Positions 1 to 7,603 of a DNA stretch of 64,000 nucleotides are shown piece by piece; position 1 is the stretch's first letter, and every line of letters begins with the position of its first letter. Location of the stretch: NCBI GenBank assembly GCA_963717155.1, contig OY970326.1:4464001-4528000 (forward strand). The letters run 5' to 3'. A program made the position numbers and the translations under genes. The notes below the pieces were generated by a model. That model ran no database searches. It had not been told where the DNA came from and was given only the letters and a program-made list of their open reading frames with translations. The DNA comes from G963717155 sp963717155 (GTDB taxonomy: Bacteria > Actinomycetota > Thermoleophilia > Gaiellales > JALYLC01).

Positions 1-321
1 CACGATCGCGACGTCGTAGGCCGCGACAGGGCCATACGAGGCCGTTAGCGGCCATAAGAGGAGCGCGGCACCCGGAACCGAAGTCACCCATGCAAGGTTC
101 ACGCCGAGGGGAGCCCAGATGGCGTGCGTGACGAGGGGATCGATCCCGCTCGCGATGGCGTGCGGCCACCAGGCGAGCGACCAGACGAAGATCTCGCTGT
201 CGCCGCCGACGCCGACGAGCCAGGAGCCGGGGGCGCGGGCGACCGCGAGACCGAGCAGCAGGAACGAGGCCGCGCCGTACACCGCGAGGGCGGCGAGCGC
301 CTGGATCCGCCGACCCTCCAC
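1..321 (-). CDS. Multi-spanning membrane protein, N-terminal part only (cut by window edge)
   Basis: A minus-strand frame opens at a GTG (321) and stays open for 107 codons to the window edge. It begins with a short basic stretch, then a hydrophobic segment at about residues 8-28, a loop containing GGDSEIFVWSLAWWPHA, and more hydrophobic sequence. An acidic, Trp-rich loop after the first membrane segment is common in large GT-C-type or uncharacterised membrane proteins of actinobacterial polysaccharide loci. A TATCAT box lies 8 bases before the GTG, which supports this start. The gene is divergent from the sugar transferase to its right. The family cannot be fixed from this fragment; a membrane glycosyltransferase is the best guess. 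Confidence 0.6.
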   Translation of the reverse strand, partial: MEGRRIQALAALAVYGAASFLLLGLAVARAPGSWLVGVGGDSEIFVWSLAWWPHAIASGIDPLVTHAIWAPLGVNLAWVTSVPGAALLLWPLTASYGPVAAYDVAIV

Positions 322-329
322 GTCGCGCG

Positions 330-335
330 ATGATA
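330..335 (-). promoter_or_regulatory. -10 box, leaderless promoter of the membrane protein
   Basis: TATCAT on the minus strand with an 8-base gap to the GTG at 321. No clear -35 element is visible. Confidence 0.5.
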
Positions 336-358
336 CCCGCCGAAGTCTGGCAATCAAC

Positions 359-364
359 TAGGAT
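359..364 (+). promoter_or_regulatory. -10 box, leaderless promoter of the sugar transferase
   Basis: TAGGAT with an 8-base gap to the GTG at 373. It forms a divergent pair with the box at 330-335. Confidence 0.5.
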
Positions 365-372
365 CGGCGACC

Positions 373-1860
373 GTGGCCGCTCCTGATCTCCGCCGGCCGG
401 CGTCGGCCCCCCCGAGGGACGTACGCGCGGCACGGCTGGGGATCGACCCGACGCTGCTCATGTCGCGCATGCGCCGCGCGTTGTCCGTCACGTGGCTGAT
501 CGCGATCGACTTCACCGCCGTGACGCTGGCGCTGTACGTGGCGCTGGTCTCGAAGCAGGTGTACCGCGGCGCACCCGTGTTCTGGGGCGTCCTCTGGCGC
601 TCCGAGGCCGATGTGCTGCCGTTCATCGTGCTGATCGTGGGGCTCGTGTTCGCGAAGAACGGGCTGTACCGCTCGCGCGAGTCGCGGCCGGGCGGCGCCG
701 TGATCATCGCCTCGCTCGCGTTCTCGACGCTGATCGTCGCGCTGTTCGCACTCGTCACGGGTCGCGAGTTCAACTCGTACGCCACCTTCTTCGTCACGTT
801 CCTGCTCGCCGTGTTCTTCGTCACGCTGCTGCGGGCGAGCTACGACAGCCTCACCCTGGGCCTGATGCGCTCGCTCGGGATGCGCCGGCGCACGCTGCTG
901 GCCGGCCGGGCCGAGGCCCTCGGCGAGCTATACGCCGCGCTCGCGCGCCCGCTCGGCGGCCCCGAGCCCGAGATCCTCGGCACCGTCTCGGATGCCCCGC
1001 TCCGTGTCCAGGAGCTGGACCAGCTCGGCGCGATCGCGGATCTTCCGGCACTCGTGCGAGAGCTGCGCCCGGACGATCTCGTGCTCGCAGGGGCCGAGCT
1101 GCCCGACTCCGCGTTGCTCGAGCTCGCCGACGCCTGTCGCAGCACGCGGACGCGGCTGCGCTTCGTGCCGACGACCGCCGAGCTGCTGCTGCAGCGCGCC
1201 AGCTTCGTGCCGGGCCAGGTCGTGCCCCTGCTGGAGCTGCGCCCGCCCGTGCTCACGGGCCTCGAGTGGGCGGTCAAGCGTACGTTCGACATCGTCGTCG
1301 CGACGTTCGTGCTGGTGCTCGCCTCACCGCTGCTCGCAGGGATCGCGCTGATCGTTCGCGCCGGCAGCCCGGGGCCGGTGATCTTCCGCGACAGGCGCAT
1401 CGGCGTCGGCGAGGGCGAGTTCGCGATGCTCAAGTTCCGCTCGATGTACCAGGACGCGTCCGAGCAGCAGGACGGCCTCGAGGAGCACAACGAGGCGGAC
1501 GGCGCGATGTTCAAGATGCGCGACGACCCGCGGGTCACGCGCTTCGGACGCTTCATCCGGCGCTTCTCGCTGGACGAGCTGCCGCAGCTCGTCAACGTCC
1601 TGCGCGGCGAGATGAGCCTGGTCGGCCCGCGGCCGCTGCCGGTGCGCGACTACGAGCGCCTGAGCGACTGGCACCGCAAGCGCTACGCGGTGCTTCCGGG
1701 CATCACGGGCCTGTGGCAGATCTCGGGCCGCTCGAACCTGAGCTTCGACGACCTGGTGCGCCTCGACTTCTACTACCTCGAGAACTGGTCGGTCTGGATG
1801 GACGTCGCGGTGCTGCTGCGCACGCCGTTCGCGGTGATCCGTGGGAAGGGCGCGTACTAG
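373..1860 (+). CDS. Polyprenyl-phosphate sugar-1-phosphate transferase (WbaP/CpsE type)
   Basis: 495 aa. It should start glycan assembly by moving a sugar-1-phosphate from a nucleotide sugar to undecaprenyl phosphate at the inner face of the membrane. Four hydrophobic segments lie at about residues 40-150, a Rossmann-like domain (CoA_binding_3 type) at about 165-290, and the catalytic bacterial sugar transferase domain (PF02397) from about 301. Visible catalytic-domain motifs are KFRSM, the R-R-x-S-L-D-E-L-P-Q block, SLVGPRP and PGITGLWQISGRS. The length matches the family. The GTG start is set by a -10 box 8 bases upstream. It is the first gene of a rightward unit and the next gene begins at its stop codon. 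The sugar transferred cannot be read from the sequence. Confidence 0.9.
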   Translation: MAAPDLRRPASAPPRDVRAARLGIDPTLLMSRMRRALSVTWLIAIDFTAVTLALYVALVSKQVYRGAPVFWGVLWRSEADVLPFIVLIVGLVFAKNGLYRSRESRPGGAVIIASLAFSTLIVALFALVTGREFNSYATFFVTFLLAVFFVTLLRASYDSLTLGLMRSLGMRRRTLLAGRAEALGELYAALARPLGGPEPEILGTVSDAPLRVQELDQLGAIADLPALVRELRPDDLVLAGAELPDSALLELADACRSTRTRLRFVPTTAELLLQRASFVPGQVVPLLELRPPVLTGLEWAVKRTFDIVVATFVLVLASPLLAGIALIVRAGSPGPVIFRDRRIGVGEGEFAMLKFRSMYQDASEQQDGLEEHNEADGAMFKMRDDPRVTRFGRFIRRFSLDELPQLVNVLRGEMSLVGPRPLPVRDYERLSDWHRKRYAVLPGITGLWQISGRSNLSFDDLVRLDFYYLENWSVWMDVAVLLRTPFAVIRGKGAY

Positions 1861-1861
1861 G

Positions 1862-2570
1862 TTGATCGCCGAGCCCGCAGACATCGAGCGCGCGTTCGCC
1901 GCCGTCGGGCCGTGGGAGACGCGATTCGAGATCGGTGGCCGTGCCTACGGTGGCATGCGAGCGTGCGCCGAGGACGGGCGTGTCGACGAGTTCTTCCGGT
2001 TGGTCGGCGCGCCGACGAGCATCCTCGAGCTCGGATCGTTCGAGGGTGCGCACTCGGCGCAGCTCGTCGAGCGGCCATCGGTCGAGCGCGTCGTCTGCCT
2101 CGAGGGGCGCGAGGAGAACGTGAGGCGCGCACGGGTGGCACTCGATGTGCTGGGGCTGCTGGACCGCGTTCGGGTGGAGCAGGTCGATCTCGAGGACGCC
2201 GATCTCGGTGCGTTCGGGCGCTTCGACGCTGCGTTCTGCGTCGGACTGCTGTACCACCTCGCCCAGCCGTGGCTGCTCCTCCGTCAGCTGCGCTCAGCAC
2301 GTCCGCGTCCTCTTTCTCGAGACCCACGTAAGTCCGACCGACCACATCGTGCTCGCGGGCTACCGTGGCTCGCTCTACCGCGAGCTGGGGCTCGAGGACA
2401 CGCAGAGCGGGCTCCTGAGCCACTCGTTCTGGCCGACTCCGGCTGCGCTCGAGCAGATGCTCGCGGATGAGGGCTTCCGCGTCACGTACCGGCGGGACCT
2501 CGGCGACACGGGCAACGGGCCCCGTGTCCACCTGGTCGCCGAGGCGGCCGCAACGGCTCGATCCGTCTGA
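1862..2570 (+). CDS. Class I SAM-dependent methyltransferase (frameshifted)
   Basis: A Rossmann methyltransferase with motif I as ILELGSFEGAHS and an acidic beta-2 end (VCLEGRE), then FCVGLLYHL. One frame carries it to about position 2293; the rest (from VRVLFLETHVSPTDH to the stop at 2570) is in the next frame, so one base is gained or two lost near 2290-2300. The likely start is TTG 1862, directly after the upstream stop; GTG 1841 is an alternative that overlaps the upstream gene. Its place behind the initiating transferase suggests it methylates a glycan or sugar precursor. The substrate is unknown. Joined length is about 235 aa, normal for the fold. Confidence 0.7.
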
Positions 2571-2577
2571 CGGTCGA

Positions 2578-2583
2578 TATCAT
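2578..2583 (+). promoter_or_regulatory. -10 box ahead of the epimerase / tiny leader frame
   Basis: TATCAT with a 7-base gap to an ATG at 2591. That ATG opens a ten-codon frame ending as GTGA on the epimerase start at 2617. Confidence 0.4.
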
Positions 2584-2616
2584 CGGACGGATGCGACTGA
2601 CCGGGAGACGAGCTGC

Positions 2617-3549
2617 GTGACCCCTCGCACTGTCGTGGTGACGGGCGGTGCAGGGTTCATCGGATCGCATCTCGTCGACGCGCTGCTGGCCGACGAGCTC
2701 CGCGTGGTGGTCGTGGATGACCTGTCGTCCGGCAAGCCCGAGCGCGTAGCGCCGGCAGCCGAGCTCGAGCAGGTCGACATCTCCGACAGCGGCGCGCTCG
2801 CGGCGGTCATCGATGCCGCACGCCCCGAGCGGATCTTCCACCTCGCAGCCCAGTCGAGCGTGACGGTTTCGGTGAACGATCCGACGCACGACTGTCGCGT
2901 GAACGTGCAGGGCACGCTCAACGTGCTCGAGGCAGCCGCGCGGCACGGCGCGCCGCATCGTCTTCAGCTCGACTGGCGGCGCGCTGTACGGCGACGATGC
3001 ACCGATCCCGACCGGCGAGGATCGGATTCCCGCGCCGCTCGCGCCGTACGGAGCCTCGAAGTGGGCCGGTGAGGCGTACGTGACGACCTGGGCGGCCTCG
3101 TCGCGGCTTCCGCATGCGATCTGCCGTCTCGGCAACGTCTACGGGCCGAGGCAGAGCCCGCACGGCGAGGCCGGCGTCGTCGCGATATTCAGCCACCACC
3201 TCTGGAGCGGCACGCGGCCGACGGTGTTCGGCGACGGCAGCCCGACGCGCGACTACGTCCACGTCGCCGACGTCGTCCGCTGCATGCGCGCGGCGAGCGG
3301 CATGCGCGGCGTGTTCAACGTCGCGACCGGGGATCGAGACCGACGTGCTGTCGCTGCTCGCGACGCTTCAGCGAGCTGCGGGGACGGCGCTCGAGCCGGT
3401 TTCGGCGCCTCTGCGCGAGGGCGAGCTGCTGCGGAGCTGCCTCGACGATCGGGCGCACCGGGAGGTCCTCGGGTTCGAGGCCGAGATCGCGCTCGACGAG
3501 GGCTGCGCTCGACCTACGGGCGCTCGTCGAGGAGTTCAAGGCGCGCTGA
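2617..3549 (+). CDS. NAD-dependent epimerase/dehydratase, GalE-like (several frameshifts)
   Basis: An extended short-chain dehydrogenase that probably acts on a nucleotide sugar (UDP-glucose 4-epimerase-like). The nucleotide-binding motif TGGAGFIGSHL is at the N-terminus; later come DDLSSG, HLAAQSSV, SSTGGALYGDD, the catalytic YGASK, RLGNVYGPRQ and RDYVHVADVV. These lie in different frames: shifts are needed near 2950, 3332, 3505 and 3521, and the gene ends in its starting frame with VEEFKAR. Every catalytic element is present once the frames are joined (about 310 aa, normal size), and each shift is mended by one base in a G/C run. It runs convergent with the next gene, overlapping its end by about 14 bases. 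Start is GTG 2617, or ATG 2591 if one more indel is allowed. Confidence 0.75.
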
Positions 3550-4839
3550 GCCCCGCGCGCCGTTCGCGCAGCCAGCCCCAGGGCCGCTGCCTGGCGCGTG
3601 AGCGGGACGCGCCCGGGGACCCCGCCCGCGCACGCCTCGGCGCGCGACACCAGGCCGCGAGCGGCTCGACGGTCCGCTCGTACGTCCAGCCCGCTGCCAT
3701 GCCGGGCGCCTGTGCGCGTGCCTCGTCGAGTCGGGCCGGCTCGCGCGAGAGCTGCCCGCAGGAGATCGGCGAGCGCCCGCGGGTCGCCCGGTGGTACGAT
3801 GAATCCGGCGCCTCGCCTCGCCGCCTCGTCCGCGACGAACTCGCCCTCGGTCGCGATGATCGGAAGCCCGGATGCGAGCGCGTCGACGAGCCGCGTGCGG
3901 AAGGCGTAGCGTGCCTCGATCCCGCCCCGGTCGAGCGTGACGGCCACATCGGCCGAGGCGAGTCGAGGCCCGCCGCTCGGCGTGCGGCACCCAGCCGACG
4001 ATCTCGACGACGTCCTCAACTCCGAGCTGGCGCGCGCGCTCCGCAACCTGAGCTGCGGCACGTGACGGAGGGACGAGAGGGTCGGGGCTTCGCGCGCCCC
4101 AGAGCTCGGCGGTCACCTCGGTCCCTCGCGCGCGAGCGTCGGCGATCGCCTCGACGAGGCACACGGGATCGAGCCAGTCCCAGAGCCCGCCGGGCCAGAC
4201 GACGTGGAGGCGACCGGCCGCTGCGCGCGGCGTGAGTCGCCGGACTGCGCCGGTCGGCCCGAAGGGAACGGTCATGAAGAGCTGCGCGAGGCCCGGGTCG
4301 GCGTCGATGAGCTCGGGGCGGAGCGCGCCGCTGGCGAGCATCATCCCCAGCGTGAGGTCGCGCTGCCGGTCGTGCGCGCAGAGGACGAGGTCGGCGGATG
4401 CGAGCAGGCGTGCGAGGACGGGGGCCTCGTCGATGAGCACCCGTCGCCGCCGGCGGGCGGCTGTGTCTCGTGGACGACGAGGTTCTCGAGCAGGAACGGC
4501 CCGGCTGCGTCGACGACGAGATGCGTGGCATCTGCGAGGGCCGGATAGCGCTCGAGGAGAAACCCTGACGCGATCATGGTCGCGCCCGGCTCGACGATCT
4601 GTTCGATCTCTCGAGTGGCGCGACGTCGCACCGTCCGATGCCCGCGAGCCCGCGGGTGCTACGAGCACGATGTCGAGGCCGTGGCTCGCGAGGCCTCGCG
4701 CGAAGCCGACAGCGCGCAACGCCGGCCCCGCCGGGGCGTCGGAGTAGGGCCTCCCGCTGCACACGGCGACGATCGGCGGCGCTTCGGCCTGCGTCTGTCG
4801 CGTGCGGCCCGCTTCAGGTTCGTCGGCGGTTGGAAGCAC
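3536..4839 (-). CDS. GT4-fold glycosyltransferase, paralogue of the 7600-9852 C-terminal half (frameshifted)
   Basis: A GT-B-fold glycosyltransferase of about 430 aa. Features are PALRAVGFARGLASHG near the N-terminus, ADLVLCAHDRQRDLTLGM in the middle, then VVWPGGLWDWLDP, EIVGWVPHAER and IEARYAFRTRLVDALASG. The same blocks in the same order occur in the C-terminal half of the 7600-9852 protein (for example FFCASERQRDFWLGM and IETRFSYRTRLLD). The reading frame breaks near 4650, 4450, 3985 and 3715. Start chosen at GTG 4839 because TACGGT stands 6 bases upstream; ATG 4860 is an in-frame alternative. Stop is TGA at 3538-3536. Donor and acceptor are unknown. Confidence 0.7.
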
Positions 4840-4845
4840 AAAGAC

Positions 4846-4851
4846 ACCGTA
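4846..4851 (-). promoter_or_regulatory. -10 box, leaderless promoter of the GT4-like gene
   Basis: TACGGT on the minus strand, 6-base gap to GTG 4839; it favours that start over ATG 4860. Confidence 0.45.
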
Positions 4852-4892
4852 GAGGAGCATCCCGACGGACGCGATCGCTCGCGCTTGGCTGA

Positions 4893-4898
4893 TACGAT
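4893..4898 (+). promoter_or_regulatory. -10 box, leaderless promoter of the 4905 operon
   Basis: TACGAT with a 6-base gap to GTG 4905. It drives the three coupled genes 4905-9852. Confidence 0.5.
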
Positions 4899-4904
4899 CG
4901 CCGC

Positions 4905-5813
4905 GTGGAAAGGCCGGAGACGAAGCGCTCGCTTCGGGTGCAGGTGGTGCTGTATCTGCATCATCCTGGAACAGCGAGGCGGGTGGCCAGCTCGGTTGCC
5001 GCGAGTGTCCGCCTTGCCAAGGAGCGAGGTGCGCTCGGCGTGGCTGAGATCAGGTTCGGCGACAGTTCACCATCAAGCTTTCAGGACGCAGACGTCGCCG
5101 AGCTCATCGGCTACGCGCACGGCGCAGGGTTCGATCGGGCGGAGTATGAGCACTTCGGAGCCAATCTCGGCTCGGCCGGAGGATCGAACCGGCTTGCCGA
5201 AGGAGCCGAGTCCGACTTCATACTCGTGCTCAACCCCGACACGTACGCGAGCCCCGACCTCGTAACGGCCCTGCTTGGCGCCACGCGGGAGCCGGCCGTA
5301 GGAGCGGTCGACGCCCGGCAGATTCCCCTCGAGCACCCGAAATGGTACGACCTCGAGACTGGCGACACGAGCTGGGCGAGTGGTGCATGCGTCTTGCTTC
5401 GCACGAGCGCATTTCGTGAGGTCGATGGGTTCGACGACTCACACTTCTTCCTTCACTGCGACGACGTCGACTTATCGTGGCGCCTGCGACTCGCAGGCTG
5501 GCGAGTGCGACACGCGCCAAGGGCAGTCGTATTCCACGACAAGCGGCCTGCCGAGCATGGCTCGATCGAACCGTCTGACATAGAGGTTTATCACTCACTC
5601 CGGGGACGTCTACTGCTCGCGCGGCGTTACGCTCGCCCGGACATAGAGGAGGAGACGATCACGCGCGTTGAGCGGCATGGGAATGATGCGCAGATGCGCG
5701 CGGTCTCCGACTTCCTCGACGAGGTTCGCGCGGGCCGAGTTCCTGAGCCGATTGCCGATGCCCATCGCGTTGCGGAGTTCATCGACGGCGAGTACGCGGA
5801 ACATCGATTTTGA
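4905..5813 (+). CDS. Glycosyltransferase family 2 (rhamnosyltransferase-like)
   Basis: 302 aa, GT-A fold. Motifs are NLGSAGGSN (the usual N-x-G-x-x-G-G-x-N of this subgroup) at about residue 86, the metal-binding-like LVLNPDTYA at about 107, a Gly-rich ASGACVLLR segment and FFLHCDDVDLSWRLRLAGW, which is the E/D-D-x-D-x-x-x-R region of GT2 rhamnosyltransferase-like enzymes. The C-terminal 80 residues are charged and form a tail. Start is GTG 4905, 6 bases after TACGAT. It is first in a three-gene unit, and the next gene starts inside its stop (TTGA). Sugar and linkage are unknown. Confidence 0.85.
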   Translation: MERPETKRSLRVQVVLYLHHPGTARRVASSVAASVRLAKERGALGVAEIRFGDSSPSSFQDADVAELIGYAHGAGFDRAEYEHFGANLGSAGGSNRLAEGAESDFILVLNPDTYASPDLVTALLGATREPAVGAVDARQIPLEHPKWYDLETGDTSWASGACVLLRTSAFREVDGFDDSHFFLHCDDVDLSWRLRLAGWRVRHAPRAVVFHDKRPAEHGSIEPSDIEVYHSLRGRLLLARRYARPDIEEETITRVERHGNDAQMRAVSDFLDEVRAGRVPEPIADAHRVAEFIDGEYAEHRF

Positions 5814-7603
5814 TCGGCCCCCGTAGGTACGAGTTCCAGTACACCGAGCGGTCGCCGTACGGCCATGCCGTTCAGCTCATCCGCGAGACCGCTCGTCCCG
5901 GCGCCGTGCTGCTCGACATCGGCTGCCGGTTCGGAGCCATCGCCGAGCCGGTGACGGAAGCCGGGTTCGAGTACGTCGGAACCGATGGCGATCCCGCCGC
6001 GGTCGACGCTCTTATCTCGCGAGGATACGAATGCCATCAGCTAGATCTGGAGAGGGCTGACCTGTCGGATCGCCTTGTCGAGATCGCCGCTGGCCGCCAG
6101 GTGTCGGCACTTACTGTCCTCGATGTCCTGGAGCATGCTCCCGACGCACTCGAGCTGCTGGACCGCCTTCGCGCCGCCAGCCAGCGGCTCGCGTTACCTA
6201 ACCTCATCGTCTCTGTTCCGAATGTCGGACACTTCGACTTGGCCGCGAAGCTCGCGCTCGGGCGCTGGGATGTCTCGGAGCTGGGGTTGCTCGACCAGAC
6301 TCACGTCCAGTTCTTCACAGAGCGACGCCTGATCGATTTGCTCGAGGTTCGTGGCTGGGTACAGGTCGCGGAGCGAGATTTCACCCTCGCTCGGAGCGAT
6401 CAGCACTTCCCCGCTGATCTCCCGACGCTGGCTGCGGGTACTTCGCTGCATGAGCTGCTGCTCGCGGTGCGGCTCGCGGCAGATGACACGGCACATGTTA
6501 ACCAATTCGTGCGTAGCTTCGTACTCCGGGAGCAGCTCCCACCCGAGCCGAGCGCCAGTTCGCAGGGCGAGTTTGCCATCTCGGTCATCGTCAGGACGCA
6601 GGGGCAACGGCGCGCGAGCCTTGCTGAGCTGCTCACGTGTCTCGCGGCTCAGACGCACGATCAGTTCGAGGTGCTACTCATCGTGCACACGTCCGAGTTG
6701 GACGCGGTCGAGGCCACGCAAGAACTGGTCGACCAGTTCGATTTCACCTTCGCGCGTCGAGTTCGCGTCGAGCAGGTCGTTGGCGGCAGTCGGGGGCGGC
6801 CGCTGAACGCGGGACTCGCGGCGGCGCGCGGGCGCTATATCGCATTCGTCGACGACGACGACCTCGTGACTGGGGGTTGGGTCGATGCGTTCGCGCGCGG
6901 GGCGAACGCGGCGCCCGGTCGGATTGTCAGGAGCATCACCGTCGAACGCGACGTGCGCCGCGCGGTCGGCGAAGAGATCGACTCGGCGACAATCGTGGAG
7001 GGCCCGCTTCGCTTCACGTTCTCACCGAGGTTCGATTTCGTCGAGCACTGCTTCGCGAACTCGACGCCGATTTGTGCCTTCGCGGTTCCGGCGGCGTTGA
7101 TCTCGGCGCTCCGCATCACGTTCGACGAACATGTCGCCGTACAAGAGGATTGGCATTTCCTCATGCGTTGCGCGTCGTATGGCGGCGTGCACGACACCGG
7201 GGAGATCACGGCGATCTACCACCGATGGGCGGATCTCGGTGGATCGCGAGCAACAATCGATGAGAGTGTCTGGCGCGCCGCGCGCGACCTCGTGCTGCAT
7301 GAGTTCGATGTCCGGCCGATCCTGCTCCCACCTGGTGCCGTGCGCTCGATCGTCGCGTTCCGCACCGAGCTCGAGGGCCTGCGGCTCCGCGAGACGATCG
7401 AGGATGGGATCGCACTTAAAGCCACACTTGAGGAAACGCAGGCCGCCCTCGCCCACGAGCGCGCGATGGCCGAACAGTTCCTCGCCGATGCCAAGCACGC
7501 GCAGTCTGTCGCGCGTGGGCTACTTGAATCGCGGAGCTGGCAGGTCACTCGACCACTGCGCGCACTGCAGCAACTCCGGGCGCGACGCTCGTCCTCGCCG
7601 TGA
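5810..7603 (+). CDS. Fusion protein: SAM methyltransferase + GT2 glycosyltransferase + C-terminal coiled coil
   Basis: 597 aa. The N-terminal methyltransferase (about residues 20-235) has LLDIGCRFGAI (motif I), YVGTDGDP and TVLDVLEHA. A GT2 domain follows at about 258-480 with ISVIVRTQGQR, GGSRGRPLNAGLAAARGRYIAF (read in two pieces) and the metal site FVDDDDLVTGGW. Residues about 520-575 are predicted helical and coiled, ending with SRSWQVTRPLRAL. TTG start within the upstream stop (TTGA) and GTGA overlap with the next gene point to one transcript. A methyltransferase joined to a polymer glycosyltransferase with a helical tail resembles in outline enzymes that cap or measure chains, but that role is inference. 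Confidence 0.8.
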   Translation: MIGPRRYEFQYTERSPYGHAVQLIRETARPGAVLLDIGCRFGAIAEPVTEAGFEYVGTDGDPAAVDALISRGYECHQLDLERADLSDRLVEIAAGRQVSALTVLDVLEHAPDALELLDRLRAASQRLALPNLIVSVPNVGHFDLAAKLALGRWDVSELGLLDQTHVQFFTERRLIDLLEVRGWVQVAERDFTLARSDQHFPADLPTLAAGTSLHELLLAVRLAADDTAHVNQFVRSFVLREQLPPEPSASSQGEFAISVIVRTQGQRRASLAELLTCLAAQTHDQFEVLLIVHTSELDAVEATQELVDQFDFTFARRVRVEQVVGGSRGRPLNAGLAAARGRYIAFVDDDDLVTGGWVDAFARGANAAPGRIVRSITVERDVRRAVGEEIDSATIVEGPLRFTFSPRFDFVEHCFANSTPICAFAVPAALISALRITFDEHVAVQEDWHFLMRCASYGGVHDTGEITAIYHRWADLGGSRATIDESVWRAARDLVLHEFDVRPILLPPGAVRSIVAFRTELEGLRLRETIEDGIALKATLEETQAALAHERAMAEQFLADAKHAQSVARGLLESRSWQVTRPLRALQQLRARRSSSP

